DNA from: Chloroflexota bacterium
Lineage (GTDB): Bacteria > Chloroflexota > Anaerolineae > Promineifilales > Promineifilaceae
Direction of reading: 5' to 3'
DNA: 14,874 nucleotides
NCBI GenBank assembly: GCA_024223125.1
Contig: JAAEOP010001284.1
Coordinates: 1-14,874 of the forward strand
Both the position numbers and the translations under genes were made by a program. Position 1 is the first letter of the stretch. Each line of letters opens with the position of its first letter. A model generated the notes under the pieces. That model ran no database searches. It was given only the letters and a program-made list of their open reading frames with translations, and was not told where the DNA came from. Below, one piece after another: positions 5,832-12,955 of the stretch.

Positions 5832-7482
5832 TGGGCAAGCCCAAATCTGGCATCGGTTCACCGGCCAGAAAGGCGTCCAGGGCGGCCGTTGTGGCCTGAA
5901 CATCATCCCAGGGATATTCGGTACGGCTGAAACACATAGATTGTTCATGCCCTTTGCCACAGATGAGGACGAAATCCTGGGGGCCGGCCAAAGTCAGCGC
6001 CTGGTAGATTGCCCGGCCGCGGTCGGGAATACGCCAGAAGGTTTGGTCTTCAATGCCACCCTGGCTGCGGCAGCCGGCGGCCATGGTTTCTAAAATGTTG
6101 TCCAGTGATTCGGTGCGAGGGTCTTCGGCCGTTAATAGAGTCAGGTCGGCATTGGCGGCTGAGATTTCAGCCATCAGCCGCCGTTTTTCAGGGTCGCGCA
6201 GTCCGGCGCTGCCAAAAACGGTAATGACACGGCCGCTGCCAGCCGTCAGGTGTAAAATGCCACGAGCGGCGGAAATAGCTTTGTCCAGACTATCAGGTGT
6301 GTGGGCAAAATCTACATGGACGATGAATTTTTGGCCTCGTTGGATTTGCTGCATACGGCCGTGAATCAATTCCACCGCCTGCAATCCATCTTGAATAATG
6401 TCATGGTCTACACCCAAAGCGTAAGCTGTGGCGGCGGCCGTTAGCATATTGTAAATGCTGAACACACCCAACAGCTTGGACTTCACCGGCAGCATAAGAT
6501 CGTCAAACGGTTTGGGAATTGTTTGGCTGGCAACTTCGATCTCAAAATAAGTTCCCCAGGGATCGGTAACCTGTTTGAGGGTGTGCATATCTGCCTGTTT
6601 ATTGTCCAGACTATAACTGAATTGGCGAGGGATCGGAATGTAGGCCAGCCGTTCATAGGAACTGTCATCCAGGTTGAGGATGGCGGTTTTGATGACGGGT
6701 TGGGGTTTGCGCGGGTCTGGCTGGCTGGCGGCAACCATCTCGAAGAGGCGGGCTTTGGCCTGAAAATACGTCTCGTAATTGCCGTGGTAATCTAAATGTT
6801 CGTGGGTGATGTTGGTGATGACGGCCGTGTCAAAATCTACGGCCGTGACACGATGTTGCGCCAGCCCATGTGAAGTAGTTTCCAGAATGCAGTGGGTTAT
6901 ACCTGCATCAGCCATCTGGCGCAGGTAGCGTTGGATGACGGGCGCTTCCGGGGTAGAGACATGTAGTTCCAGCGTTTCCTCAACGTCGCCAATCATTGCT
7001 TTGAGGGTGCTGATCATCCCTGTTTTGTACTCGGCCGCTTTGAAGATGCTGTACAGCAAGCTGGCCGTACTGGTTTTGCCGTTGGTGCCGGTGATGCCCA
7101 CCATCACCATTTCGCGGCTGGGGAAGTTGTGCCAGGCGGCCGCAAGCCAGGCCAGTGTTTCGGCCGTGTCGTCTACTTGCAAATAAAGGACATCATCGGG
7201 CACAGTGACGTCTACTTCTTCAGGCGGCCGTTGCGCCAAAATCATACTGGCGCCGGCGGCAAGCGCTTTGCCAATGTGGGGATGGCCGTCTCCGGTGGGG
7301 CGGACGCGGGCTACAAAACAGCTTCCCGGTTCTACCTCTCCCGTTTTTTCGGTGAATTTGTGCAGGGTGATATCGGGGCCTGTATAGAGTGGGGGATGTA
7401 ATTGGTTTGTGTTGGTTACGGTCGCAGTCCAAGCGGCTAATAGTTTTTTCAGACTGCGCTTTTTTAATGGTGAGATTGTCAT
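5818..7482 (-). CDS. murE: UDP-N-acetylmuramoyl-tripeptide synthetase (MurE ligase)
   Basis: A 554-residue Mur ligase that adds the third amino acid of the peptidoglycan stem peptide in the cytoplasm, using ATP. The ATP loop is GITGTNGKTST (129-139). STPEAP (177-182) and ETTSHGLAQHR (201-211) are the UDP-MurNAc-dipeptide contacts. THEHLDYHG (226-234) and the carbamylated Lys at 243 (QAKARLFE) follow, then HGRM (374-377), VDFAHTPDSL and GKGHE (509-513). The amino-acid selecting motif reads EDPR (453-456), close to the DNPR of diaminopimelate-adding enzymes. The usual uridine-binding DSR near residue 45 is replaced by TEKTGEVEPG, and the normal GGDRD reads SAGLRD. It is about 50 residues longer than typical, mostly at the N-terminus. 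ATG at 7482 has no Shine-Dalgarno; a heptad repeat tract fills its leader. It is probably in one transcript with the DUF711 gene upstream and the DUF6391 gene and holA downstream. Confidence 0.93.
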   Translation of the reverse strand: MTISPLKKRSLKKLLAAWTATVTNTNQLHPPLYTGPDITLHKFTEKTGEVEPGSCFVARVRPTGDGHPHIGKALAAGASMILAQRPPEEVDVTVPDDVLYLQVDDTAETLAWLAAAWHNFPSREMVMVGITGTNGKTSTASLLYSIFKAAEYKTGMISTLKAMIGDVEETLELHVSTPEAPVIQRYLRQMADAGITHCILETTSHGLAQHRVTAVDFDTAVITNITHEHLDYHGNYETYFQAKARLFEMVAASQPDPRKPQPVIKTAILNLDDSSYERLAYIPIPRQFSYSLDNKQADMHTLKQVTDPWGTYFEIEVASQTIPKPFDDLMLPVKSKLLGVFSIYNMLTAAATAYALGVDHDIIQDGLQAVELIHGRMQQIQRGQKFIVHVDFAHTPDSLDKAISAARGILHLTAGSGRVITVFGSAGLRDPEKRRLMAEISAANADLTLLTAEDPRTESLDNILETMAAGCRSQGGIEDQTFWRIPDRGRAIYQALTLAGPQDFVLICGKGHEQSMCFSRTEYPWDDVQATTAALDAFLAGEPMPDLGLPTFTS

Positions 7483-7490
7483 TTTTTACT

Positions 7491-7614
7491 CGTGTTCCGT
7501 GTTCCGTGTTCCGTAGCTCGTATTCCGTATTCCGTATTCCGTGTTCCGTGTTCCGTAGCCCGTATTCCGTCTCACGGATTACGGATTACGGATCACGGGT
7601 CACGGATCACGGAT
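7491..7614. repeat. Inverted heptad repeat tract between the DUF711 gene and murE
   Basis: From 7491 to 7570 eleven 7-base units run in strict phase: CGTGTTC three times, CGTAGCT, CGTATTC three times, CGTGTTC twice, CGTAGCC, CGTATTC, then a partial unit. After CT, six units run in the opposite sense (7573-7614): CACGGAT, TACGGAT twice, CACGGGT, CACGGAT twice. On one strand all units fit CCGTRWT or close variants, so the two halves can pair into a long imperfect hairpin. The right half supplies the stop codon and last residues of the DUF711 protein. The left half is the leader of murE. Confidence 0.92.
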
Positions 7615-8811
7615 AATGTCATTAACTTGCAAAATCTCTGGTCGTGCCAATAAGCCACTGATGCCCGATCCGATAATACCCATGACGTGGCTGTCGGCGA
7701 AGTAGGGGAAGTCGAAGGTGACGGGGTCGCCGGCGTGTAGACCGGGCAGGGGCATGAGCCGGGCGGTTAGGGGTTTGTTGAGCCGGGAAGCGAGCATGGC
7801 CAGGTCTAGCAGCACGGCCGTTAACTGTGCCTGACTCACATCTCCGGGCAGGGGAATGGTGTCCAGACCGACGCCGCAAACGGCGCTGTAACTGAGCAAA
7901 TCCTGGATGGATAAAACATTATCGGCCGCGCGGCGGGCTAACACAGAATCTTCCAAAACGGGCAGCATGAGGCCGGAAAAGCCACACCTTTTGAAGTTGG
8001 CCCGTTCAATCGCTTCGGTGATGAATCCGGCCGCAAAAAGGCTGCCGGCCGCGCCGACATGGGGTAGTCCCAACGCTTCCATAGCCGCGCCTAAACTTTT
8101 GTCGGCTGTTGGAAAGGGCGCCAATGAAAAATCAATGCCGTTGAAAGGGATGTTGTGGGTACGGGCTAATGATTCGGCCGTTTGGGTTAATGAGGCAGCG
8201 GCCGTTTCAATTGCCGTTATCAGATTTTGTCTGGCTTCGGTCAGGGTTTGGCTGTTTTGGATGGCCGTCAAAGCCAGGTCGGCCGATTCAACGGCAATGG
8301 CGAAATGAGCCGGGCCGCCTTGATGATAGGCAACGGGGAAGAAGGGGGAACCGGGAGGGCAGTTGGCCACGGCCGTCAGGTACAAATTACCAAAACCGTT
8401 CTCAAAAACAGCGCTGATTTGGCGGATGAGTTGGGCGGTTTGTTGGCAGCGCAGGGTGTGAATACGGCCGTGTCTGTCTGCGATTTCTACGCTGGCAAAA
8501 AGCATATCGGTAGCGGACAGGAGGGGGGGGACGGCCGTTAGCCAGGCTTTATCGTGAGACAGTTGCACTGGGCCTAAGGCTGCGTAATGGATACCTAGAT
8601 TTTGCCAGTGGACGGCTAATTGTTGGGCGTGTTGACGGATGCCTTCCGCATCATCTGGTTTGGTAGGCCACCAATTGGGGAAGGGGGGTGTTGCCAGGCG
8701 CACGGTTTGCACTGGATAGGCAAAAGCGGCACGGGCGTTCTGAATAAAACCAGACAGTGATGGCAAATCATCATCCGGTTCACAAAAGAGGGTAATTGAA
8801 CGAATATCCAT
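7600..8811 (-). CDS. DUF711 (UPF0210) family protein
   Basis: A 403-residue protein of the DUF711/UPF0210 family, which is related in fold to glycyl-radical enzymes but has no established reaction. Recognisable segments are the N-terminal MDIRSITLF, FNGIDFSLAPFPTADKSLG in the middle, AAGSLFAAGFITEAIERANF, and the strongly conserved GFSGLMLPVLEDSVLA. DLLSYSAVCGVGLDTIPLPGD follows, and the region near the C-terminus is TFDFPYFADSHVM. Length is somewhat below the usual 450. The start at 8811 is supported by a TAAAAT box six bases upstream and the typical N-terminus. The C-terminal residues IIRDP and the TGA stop come from the heptad repeat that follows. Divergent from the Cys-rich gene at 8872, with a 60-base shared promoter region. 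Confidence 0.88.
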   Translation of the reverse strand: MDIRSITLFCEPDDDLPSLSGFIQNARAAFAYPVQTVRLATPPFPNWWPTKPDDAEGIRQHAQQLAVHWQNLGIHYAALGPVQLSHDKAWLTAVPPLLSATDMLFASVEIADRHGRIHTLRCQQTAQLIRQISAVFENGFGNLYLTAVANCPPGSPFFPVAYHQGGPAHFAIAVESADLALTAIQNSQTLTEARQNLITAIETAAASLTQTAESLARTHNIPFNGIDFSLAPFPTADKSLGAAMEALGLPHVGAAGSLFAAGFITEAIERANFKRCGFSGLMLPVLEDSVLARRAADNVLSIQDLLSYSAVCGVGLDTIPLPGDVSQAQLTAVLLDLAMLASRLNKPLTARLMPLPGLHAGDPVTFDFPYFADSHVMGIIGSGISGLLARPEILQVNDIIRDP

Positions 8812-8817
8812 ACGCCT

Positions 8818-8823
8818 ATTTTA
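8818..8823 (-). promoter_or_regulatory. -10 box six bases before the DUF711 start (leaderless candidate)
   Basis: On the minus strand TAAAAT is followed by AGGCGT and then ATG at 8811, nearly identical to the GMC gene start (TAAAAT-GGGCGC-ATG). The -35 region at 17 bases, ATGCCA, matches 4 of 6. No Shine-Dalgarno is present. It probably serves the whole minus-strand block down to holA. Confidence 0.5.
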
Positions 8824-8832
8824 ACCCGTCAT

Positions 8833-8862
8833 TTGACAGATGGCATGGTTGCTGGCTAGAAT
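8833..8862 (+). promoter_or_regulatory. Sigma70-type promoter for the Cys-rich gene
   Basis: A perfect -35 TTGACA (8833-8838), an 18-base spacer and -10 TAGAAT (8857-8862, 5 of 6) place the transcript start near 8868-8871, immediately before ATG at 8872. The mRNA would be leaderless or nearly so, which fits the lack of a Shine-Dalgarno. Confidence 0.65.
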
Positions 8863-8871
8863 CCGCCCATT

Positions 8872-9393
8872 ATGACTGTAGATAATGAAAAAAAGAAAGA
8901 TGCGAAGGCTAAACGGCCGTCGAAAAAATCTAAGAAATCAGGCCGAAAGCAGAAGCGGCCTAAACGTGAGATGTCAATGGAAGAGCGAGTGACGGCTGAT
9001 TTTGCCGCCTGTGGCCGGTGTAGTTATTTTTGGGTTGGCTACCGGGTGATTGTGGGGGAAGATGGAATTGAGACGGCCGTGAAGAACATTGAAGACGGCT
9101 GGCTAAATATGCCCTGGCGTTTTGGGATGGGCGATCTGGTGCATAAGTCGTTTGGGGCGCGGCTGGATACGACCTATTTTCATTATGAGGGTTGTTGCAA
9201 AGAGTGCTGTCGTCCCTATATTTTTCATGTGGATGAGATGGAGGAGACTGCCGAAGTAGTGGTTGAATCTACTCCTGAAGAGACAGAAACTCAGGCAGCG
9301 GCAACTGACCAGGATGTGAGTGAAGATGCTGTCCCAGAGCCAATAGATAGTCAACTTGATGCCAGTTTGCGAATTGAGCTGGCCCGTCGCTAA
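8872..9393 (+). CDS. Cys-rich probable zinc-binding protein, function unknown
   Basis: A 173-residue protein I do not recognise. Residues 5-33 are very Lys/Arg-rich and look disordered. A compact middle domain (about 35-120) has CGRC (47-50) and, 58 residues on, CCKECC (108-113), followed by RPYIFHVDEME. A CxxC with a second CxxC-like pair suggests a bound zinc. The aromatic-rich stretch between (YFWVGYR, GWLNMPWRF, TYFHYEGC) suggests a folded domain. Residues about 121-157 are strongly acidic (many Glu, Asp), and the last residues are again basic. The charged tails could mean binding to nucleic acid or ribosomes, but this is inference. Start chosen at 8872 because a strong promoter places the transcript start just before it. 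The gene stands alone between divergent DUF711 and the GT-C genes. Confidence 0.75.
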   Translation: MTVDNEKKKDAKAKRPSKKSKKSGRKQKRPKREMSMEERVTADFAACGRCSYFWVGYRVIVGEDGIETAVKNIEDGWLNMPWRFGMGDLVHKSFGARLDTTYFHYEGCCKECCRPYIFHVDEMEETAEVVVESTPEETETQAAATDQDVSEDAVPEPIDSQLDASLRIELARR

Positions 9394-9469
9394 ACGAGAA
9401 ATCTTTTCCGTACCCGATGTAACCGCGGTATCCTAAATAGAATAAAATTTGTAACTATTCAGCTTCCAG

Positions 9470-9533
9470 AGGTGCGACGCACTTGCAAAGAGCAGCGGCA
9501 TTGACATTACTCTGGGAAAAGTGCGTCGCACCT
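9470..9533. repeat. 15-bp perfect inverted repeat (AGGTGC-GAC-GCACTT arms)
   Basis: The left arm AGGTGCGACGCACTT (9470-9484) and right arm AAGTGCGTCGCACCT (9519-9533) are perfectly complementary around a 34-base loop. It has the same outline as the element at 3050-3115 but a different three-base centre (GAC/GTC instead of CCG/CGG), matched in both arms. It occupies the 184-base gap between the Cys-rich gene and the first GT-C gene. The rest of the gap (9394-9469 and 9534-9577) shows no other clear signal. Confidence 0.9.
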
Positions 9534-9577
9534 GTACAGTTACTAAAATTTTCGGCAATCATCAAACCAACGCCAGG

Positions 9578-11359
9578 ATGAATGAAAAGCGTATGAATAA
9601 CACCCTTTCGCGTTGCAAATATTGGGAATTTGTCCTGTTTGTTACGCTGTTAGCGACTGTTGTGACAGCCTGGTTTACACGGCCGTTATTGAGCCATTTC
9701 CGTACCCGCATCTCTGGGCTGCATGGGGATGCTCTGGAACACTTGTGGACGATATGGTGGTTTGACCAGGCCCTCTTTACACGGGGGCAGCTGCCGTCTG
9801 TACTGGACGTCATTAATTATCCGGCCGTATTGGAACATCCCATTCTGACGGCCGGTTTTTGGATGCGGACTGTCTCCTTACCCCTTGTACGCTGTTTTGG
9901 CCCTGTTGTCGCTTATAATGCCCATTTGTTTGTGTCCTATGTGCTGAATTGGCTGTTCATGTCCCTGTTCTGTTTGGAACTGACTAAGAATCGGGCGGCA
10001 GCCATCATTGGCGGGGCAATATTCACTTATTTTGTAAACCATACAATGCACATTTTTTATGGGCATTGGACAATTGCAATGACGTATCCGCTGCCGCTAT
10101 TGGCGCTTATGTTGTGGTTAGTTATTAAACGGCCGTCCTTTTGGAAAAGTGTGGCTCTAGGTGTCCTGTTGGTTGTAAGCGCTACGATTGATTTACCGGT
10201 TTTAGCTCATTTTACGATTCCGCTGGTAGCGGCCGTACTCATTTTCTTTTTGATGAGTGACCGTAGTCAGATTCTTTCTTCACCCGTGTTAAAACATCTT
10301 GGTCTTAGCTTTGGTTTAGCGGCGTTGATTCTTGTTCCCATCATGTGGCCATTCTTGGTTAGTCTTTTTACCGGCCAATTGGATTGGTATGGAGAAGGAG
10401 GCGTAGGCACATTTTCGACCGATTTATTGTCGCCCATTATCCCGCCTCCCGGTCACATTCTCACTCTTATCTGGCCTGGATTGAACATGCTTTCTGACAA
10501 AATTTATTCCTTTGATGTAAGCGCGGCCGAGAGCGTTGTTTATGTTGGCTGGCCGGTGGCAATATTAGCCAGCGCAGGTTTGTATTGGGGAAGGGAGAAG
10601 AAGCAAGATGTGGGTATGTGGTTCATGTTAGCCGCTATGTTATCTATTTTAGCTCTTGGACCGATACTGCGGGTAGCTGGGGAGGTGATCACACTCAATG
10701 GACGATGGGTTATTTTGCCTTATTTTTTGCTTATGAAAACACCGTTGTTTGCCTGGGGACGGGCGCCGGCTCGTTTTTATTTTGCCATTATGTTCGGCGT
10801 CTCTATTCTGGCGGCTTATGGGGCTGGTTATTTGCTGGAACGATTATCGTCTAGGCGTGGGGTTGTTGCGGCTGCGGCCGTTATGCTGGCCCTCATTCTT
10901 GTTGATGCAAAATATTTTACAGAATGGCCGCTGCTTGATGTGATCGATGTCCCCGCTTTTTACGATGACCTGGCAAAAGACCCGTTTGCAGTTGCCGTGC
11001 TGGATGTGCCCGTTTTAGATTATGATGCCGCCAAATATCATATGCTCTATCAAATGACTCATGGGCATACATTGGTAGGCGGATACAATTATCGTTTACG
11101 TCCAGATGTTGTTCAAACCTTAACTAGACTGGAAGCATTAACAAAGCCGGGTGGCGCCCCCCAACAATTGGCTGAGATCGGTGTGGGGTACATTGTGTTG
11201 CACCATCGTTTCTTGTCCCCAGAGGAACTGGACGAAACGGCCCATTATTTAACGAATGAGATAGGAGAGCCAATTTATCAAGACGACCAAATTACGGCTT
11301 TTTTAGTGCCCGGCGCTCTGGAAATAGCCCCGCTTCCGCTTGTTTCTGGGCAACATTAA
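9578..11359 (+). CDS. Multi-pass membrane protein, GT-C glycosyltransferase-like
   Basis: About 593 residues with many hydrophobic segments. The first helix (WEFVLFVTLLATVVTAWF) is followed by an extracytoplasmic-type loop with GDALEHLWTIWW, resembling the acidic first-loop motif of GT-C polyprenyl-phosphate-sugar transferases. About ten further membrane helices follow. A late segment, PLFAWGRAPARFYFAIMFGVSIL, resembles those of large uncharacterised GT-C/YfhO-like proteins. A soluble C-terminal part (from about VDVPAFYDDLAKDP) ends the protein. The likely role is transfer of a lipid-linked sugar to a cell-surface acceptor; donor and acceptor are unknown. The frame is open from GTG at 9521, but that codon lies in the repeat arm. 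ATG 9578 (AGG directly before it) or ATG 9593 (AGGA 14 bases before) is more likely. A second GT-C-like gene follows 38 bases downstream. Confidence 0.75.
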   Translation: MNEKRMNNTLSRCKYWEFVLFVTLLATVVTAWFTRPLLSHFRTRISGLHGDALEHLWTIWWFDQALFTRGQLPSVLDVINYPAVLEHPILTAGFWMRTVSLPLVRCFGPVVAYNAHLFVSYVLNWLFMSLFCLELTKNRAAAIIGGAIFTYFVNHTMHIFYGHWTIAMTYPLPLLALMLWLVIKRPSFWKSVALGVLLVVSATIDLPVLAHFTIPLVAAVLIFFLMSDRSQILSSPVLKHLGLSFGLAALILVPIMWPFLVSLFTGQLDWYGEGGVGTFSTDLLSPIIPPPGHILTLIWPGLNMLSDKIYSFDVSAAESVVYVGWPVAILASAGLYWGREKKQDVGMWFMLAAMLSILALGPILRVAGEVITLNGRWVILPYFLLMKTPLFAWGRAPARFYFAIMFGVSILAAYGAGYLLERLSSRRGVVAAAAVMLALILVDAKYFTEWPLLDVIDVPAFYDDLAKDPFAVAVLDVPVLDYDAAKYHMLYQMTHGHTLVGGYNYRLRPDVVQTLTRLEALTKPGGAPQQLAEIGVGYIVLHHRFLSPEELDETAHYLTNEIGEPIYQDDQITAFLVPGALEIAPLPLVSGQH

Positions 11360-11397
11360 TTTCTTTGAACCCTGCATCCTGATTTTAGAGTGATTTC

Positions 11398-12240
11398 ATG
11401 CAAACGATTTTGCGAAAACAGACGATCCCCATCGCGCTCTTTTTCTTTTTCAGTGGATTTTACCTGCTTACAACACAGGGAATCATTTCTTCAAGCGATG
11501 GCATTATCAATTTTTTAACTGTGCGCGCATTGGCTGAAACCCACTCCTTTATGTTAGATGTTGATTGTGAACTCATGCCAAGGTATGTACAGACGCGCCC
11601 TGATGGTCAATGTTATGGTAAATATGATGTTGGATTGGCTTTAACTGGATTGCCTTTATACATGATTGGTAGATTGTTGGACGGGGCTGCGCCTGCTGAC
11701 TTTGATGCTCTCTCGCTGCCCCGATTGTTTGTTAGCGCCTTAAACCCGTTTGTGACGGCGGTTACAGGCGCTATTTTGTATCTGCTGGCTTTTGAATTGT
11801 CTGCTTCGCAGAAGAATGCGCTGGAATTGGCTGTTTTGTTTGGGTTGGTAACGATTGCCTGGCCCTATACCGTCACTTATTTTTCACAGCCATTGGTTGG
11901 TTTGTTGCTGCTTACGGCCGTGCTGTGGCTGCGTATCGGACCGAGCGTTGTTCTTTCATTAGGAGCAGGTATTGCCTTAGGATGGGCTATTCTGACTCGC
12001 CTCGACGCACTGCCCCTCGTTTTTATCGTCTTCATTTATGCTACTTACCAGTTTCAAACCAGAACAAGTTCCCGGCGTGATTTATTCATGAACATACTGG
12101 CATTAACAGGTCCGCTTGTTTCGGCCGTTGTTCTCTTTTTGCTGCTTAACTATTTACGCAACGGCGGTGCATTCCAGAATAGTTATGCCGGGGAAGGCTG
12201 GACAGGCAACGTTTGGCAAGGAATATATGGCTTTTATTGA
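11398..12240 (+). CDS. GT-C-like membrane protein, N-terminal part of a frameshifted gene
   Basis: 280 residues with several membrane helices. The first helix (IPIALFFFFSGFYLLTT) is followed by SSSDGIINFLTVRALAE, then RPDGQCYGKYDVGLALTGLPLYMIGRLL. This pattern is seen in large Chloroflexota membrane proteins that resemble GT-C glycosyltransferases. The frame ends abruptly at TGA 12238-12240 after VWQGIYGFY. The overlapping frame starting before 12213 continues with LLISPGRGIIFYSP, the expected next segment of the family (YG-LLLSPGRGLF-YSP). One missing T in the run at 12232-12235 explains the break; the restored protein would be about 466 residues. ATG at 11398 has a weak TAGAGT box six bases upstream. 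It may be a true pseudogene or an assembly indel. Confidence 0.72.
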   Translation: MQTILRKQTIPIALFFFFSGFYLLTTQGIISSSDGIINFLTVRALAETHSFMLDVDCELMPRYVQTRPDGQCYGKYDVGLALTGLPLYMIGRLLDGAAPADFDALSLPRLFVSALNPFVTAVTGAILYLLAFELSASQKNALELAVLFGLVTIAWPYTVTYFSQPLVGLLLLTAVLWLRIGPSVVLSLGAGIALGWAILTRLDALPLVFIVFIYATYQFQTRTSSRRDLFMNILALTGPLVSAVVLFLLLNYLRNGGAFQNSYAGEGWTGNVWQGIYGFY

Positions 12241-12794
12241 TTAGCCCCGGACGAGGCATTATTTTTTATTCGCCGTTGGTTGTCCTGGCCGTACCTGGAT
12301 TACTGTTGTTATGGCGTGAAAAGTTGCCAGCAGAGGCAGCTTTGATTGTGGGATTATTGCTGGTGCAAATTGCTACCTACGCTTCCTGGTGGACGTGGGA
12401 TGGCGGTTGGGTTTGGGGGCCGCGCTTTTTGGTTTCCACACAACCATTCCTCATGTTAGGATTATTGCCTTGGTTGGCGAAGGATCGATGCAAAACATTG
12501 TTTTTTGGGCTTGTGACGTTGGGTTTCCTCGTTCAGATTATCGGCGTGACGACATCTCCATTATATTACCTGACCCGTACTCATTTCACATTTACGCAAA
12601 CATTGTATAACCCTGCTGCGTCGCCTATTATTGGGCATGCGTGGGATTTGTTTAACAGGCGCGTCATGCTACTCATGCCTAGCCAGGCGCATGGCGTATT
12701 AAGTCGTGGACAGACAATATTGTGGGGCCTGGTTTCTATTGGTCTAATGGTTATTGGGGGGAGTATATTGAGCCGGGTGACAAAGCGTATCTAA
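12213..12794 (+). CDS. GT-C-like membrane protein, C-terminal part of a frameshifted gene
   Basis: This frame carries the rest of the gene begun at 11398. The meaningful sequence starts at about 12231 (LLISPGRGIIFYSPLVVLAV) and continues with four to five membrane helices. It includes YASWWTWDGGWVWGPRFLVSTQPFL, a loop with Trp-Gly-Pro-Arg-Phe that is typical of the same family. ATG at 12213 overlaps the upstream frame by 28 bases and gives the non-homologous lead MARNIW, so I do not regard it as a natural start. The two pieces fit together with a single-base insertion near 12232-12235. On its own this part would lack the acidic N-terminal loop expected to be catalytic. Confidence 0.72.
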   Translation: MARNIWLLLISPGRGIIFYSPLVVLAVPGLLLLWREKLPAEAALIVGLLLVQIATYASWWTWDGGWVWGPRFLVSTQPFLMLGLLPWLAKDRCKTLFFGLVTLGFLVQIIGVTTSPLYYLTRTHFTFTQTLYNPAASPIIGHAWDLFNRRVMLLMPSQAHGVLSRGQTILWGLVSIGLMVIGGSILSRVTKRI

Positions 12795-12955
12795 TCTTTC
12801 ATTGCAGCAGATAAATAGATATGATTATTGAACGCCAACGTTGTGATGGGGACGGAACGGCCGTTTACATAAGTAAAATTCCAAGATATTGACGATTGTT
12901 TGGGATGGGGTGATAACGGCCGTATTAGTAGCCGCGAAATCGCTTTTGTGCCAGA

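Noticed and set aside
7491..7614. CRISPR-like array
   Set aside because: The units are 7 bases with no spacers and reverse direction midway; no cas genes are present.
9521..9577. GTG start at 9521 for the first GT-C gene
   Set aside because: The codon lies in the right arm of the inverted repeat and the next 19 residues are polar and unlike a membrane-protein start. ATG 9578 or 9593 comes just before the first helix.
12225..12245. Programmed -1 frameshift in the second GT-C gene
   Set aside because: The sequence GGC-TTT-TAT-TGA does not form an X-XXY-YYZ slippery site in the zero frame, and four T are too few for strong polymerase slippage. A one-base deletion or sequence error is simpler.
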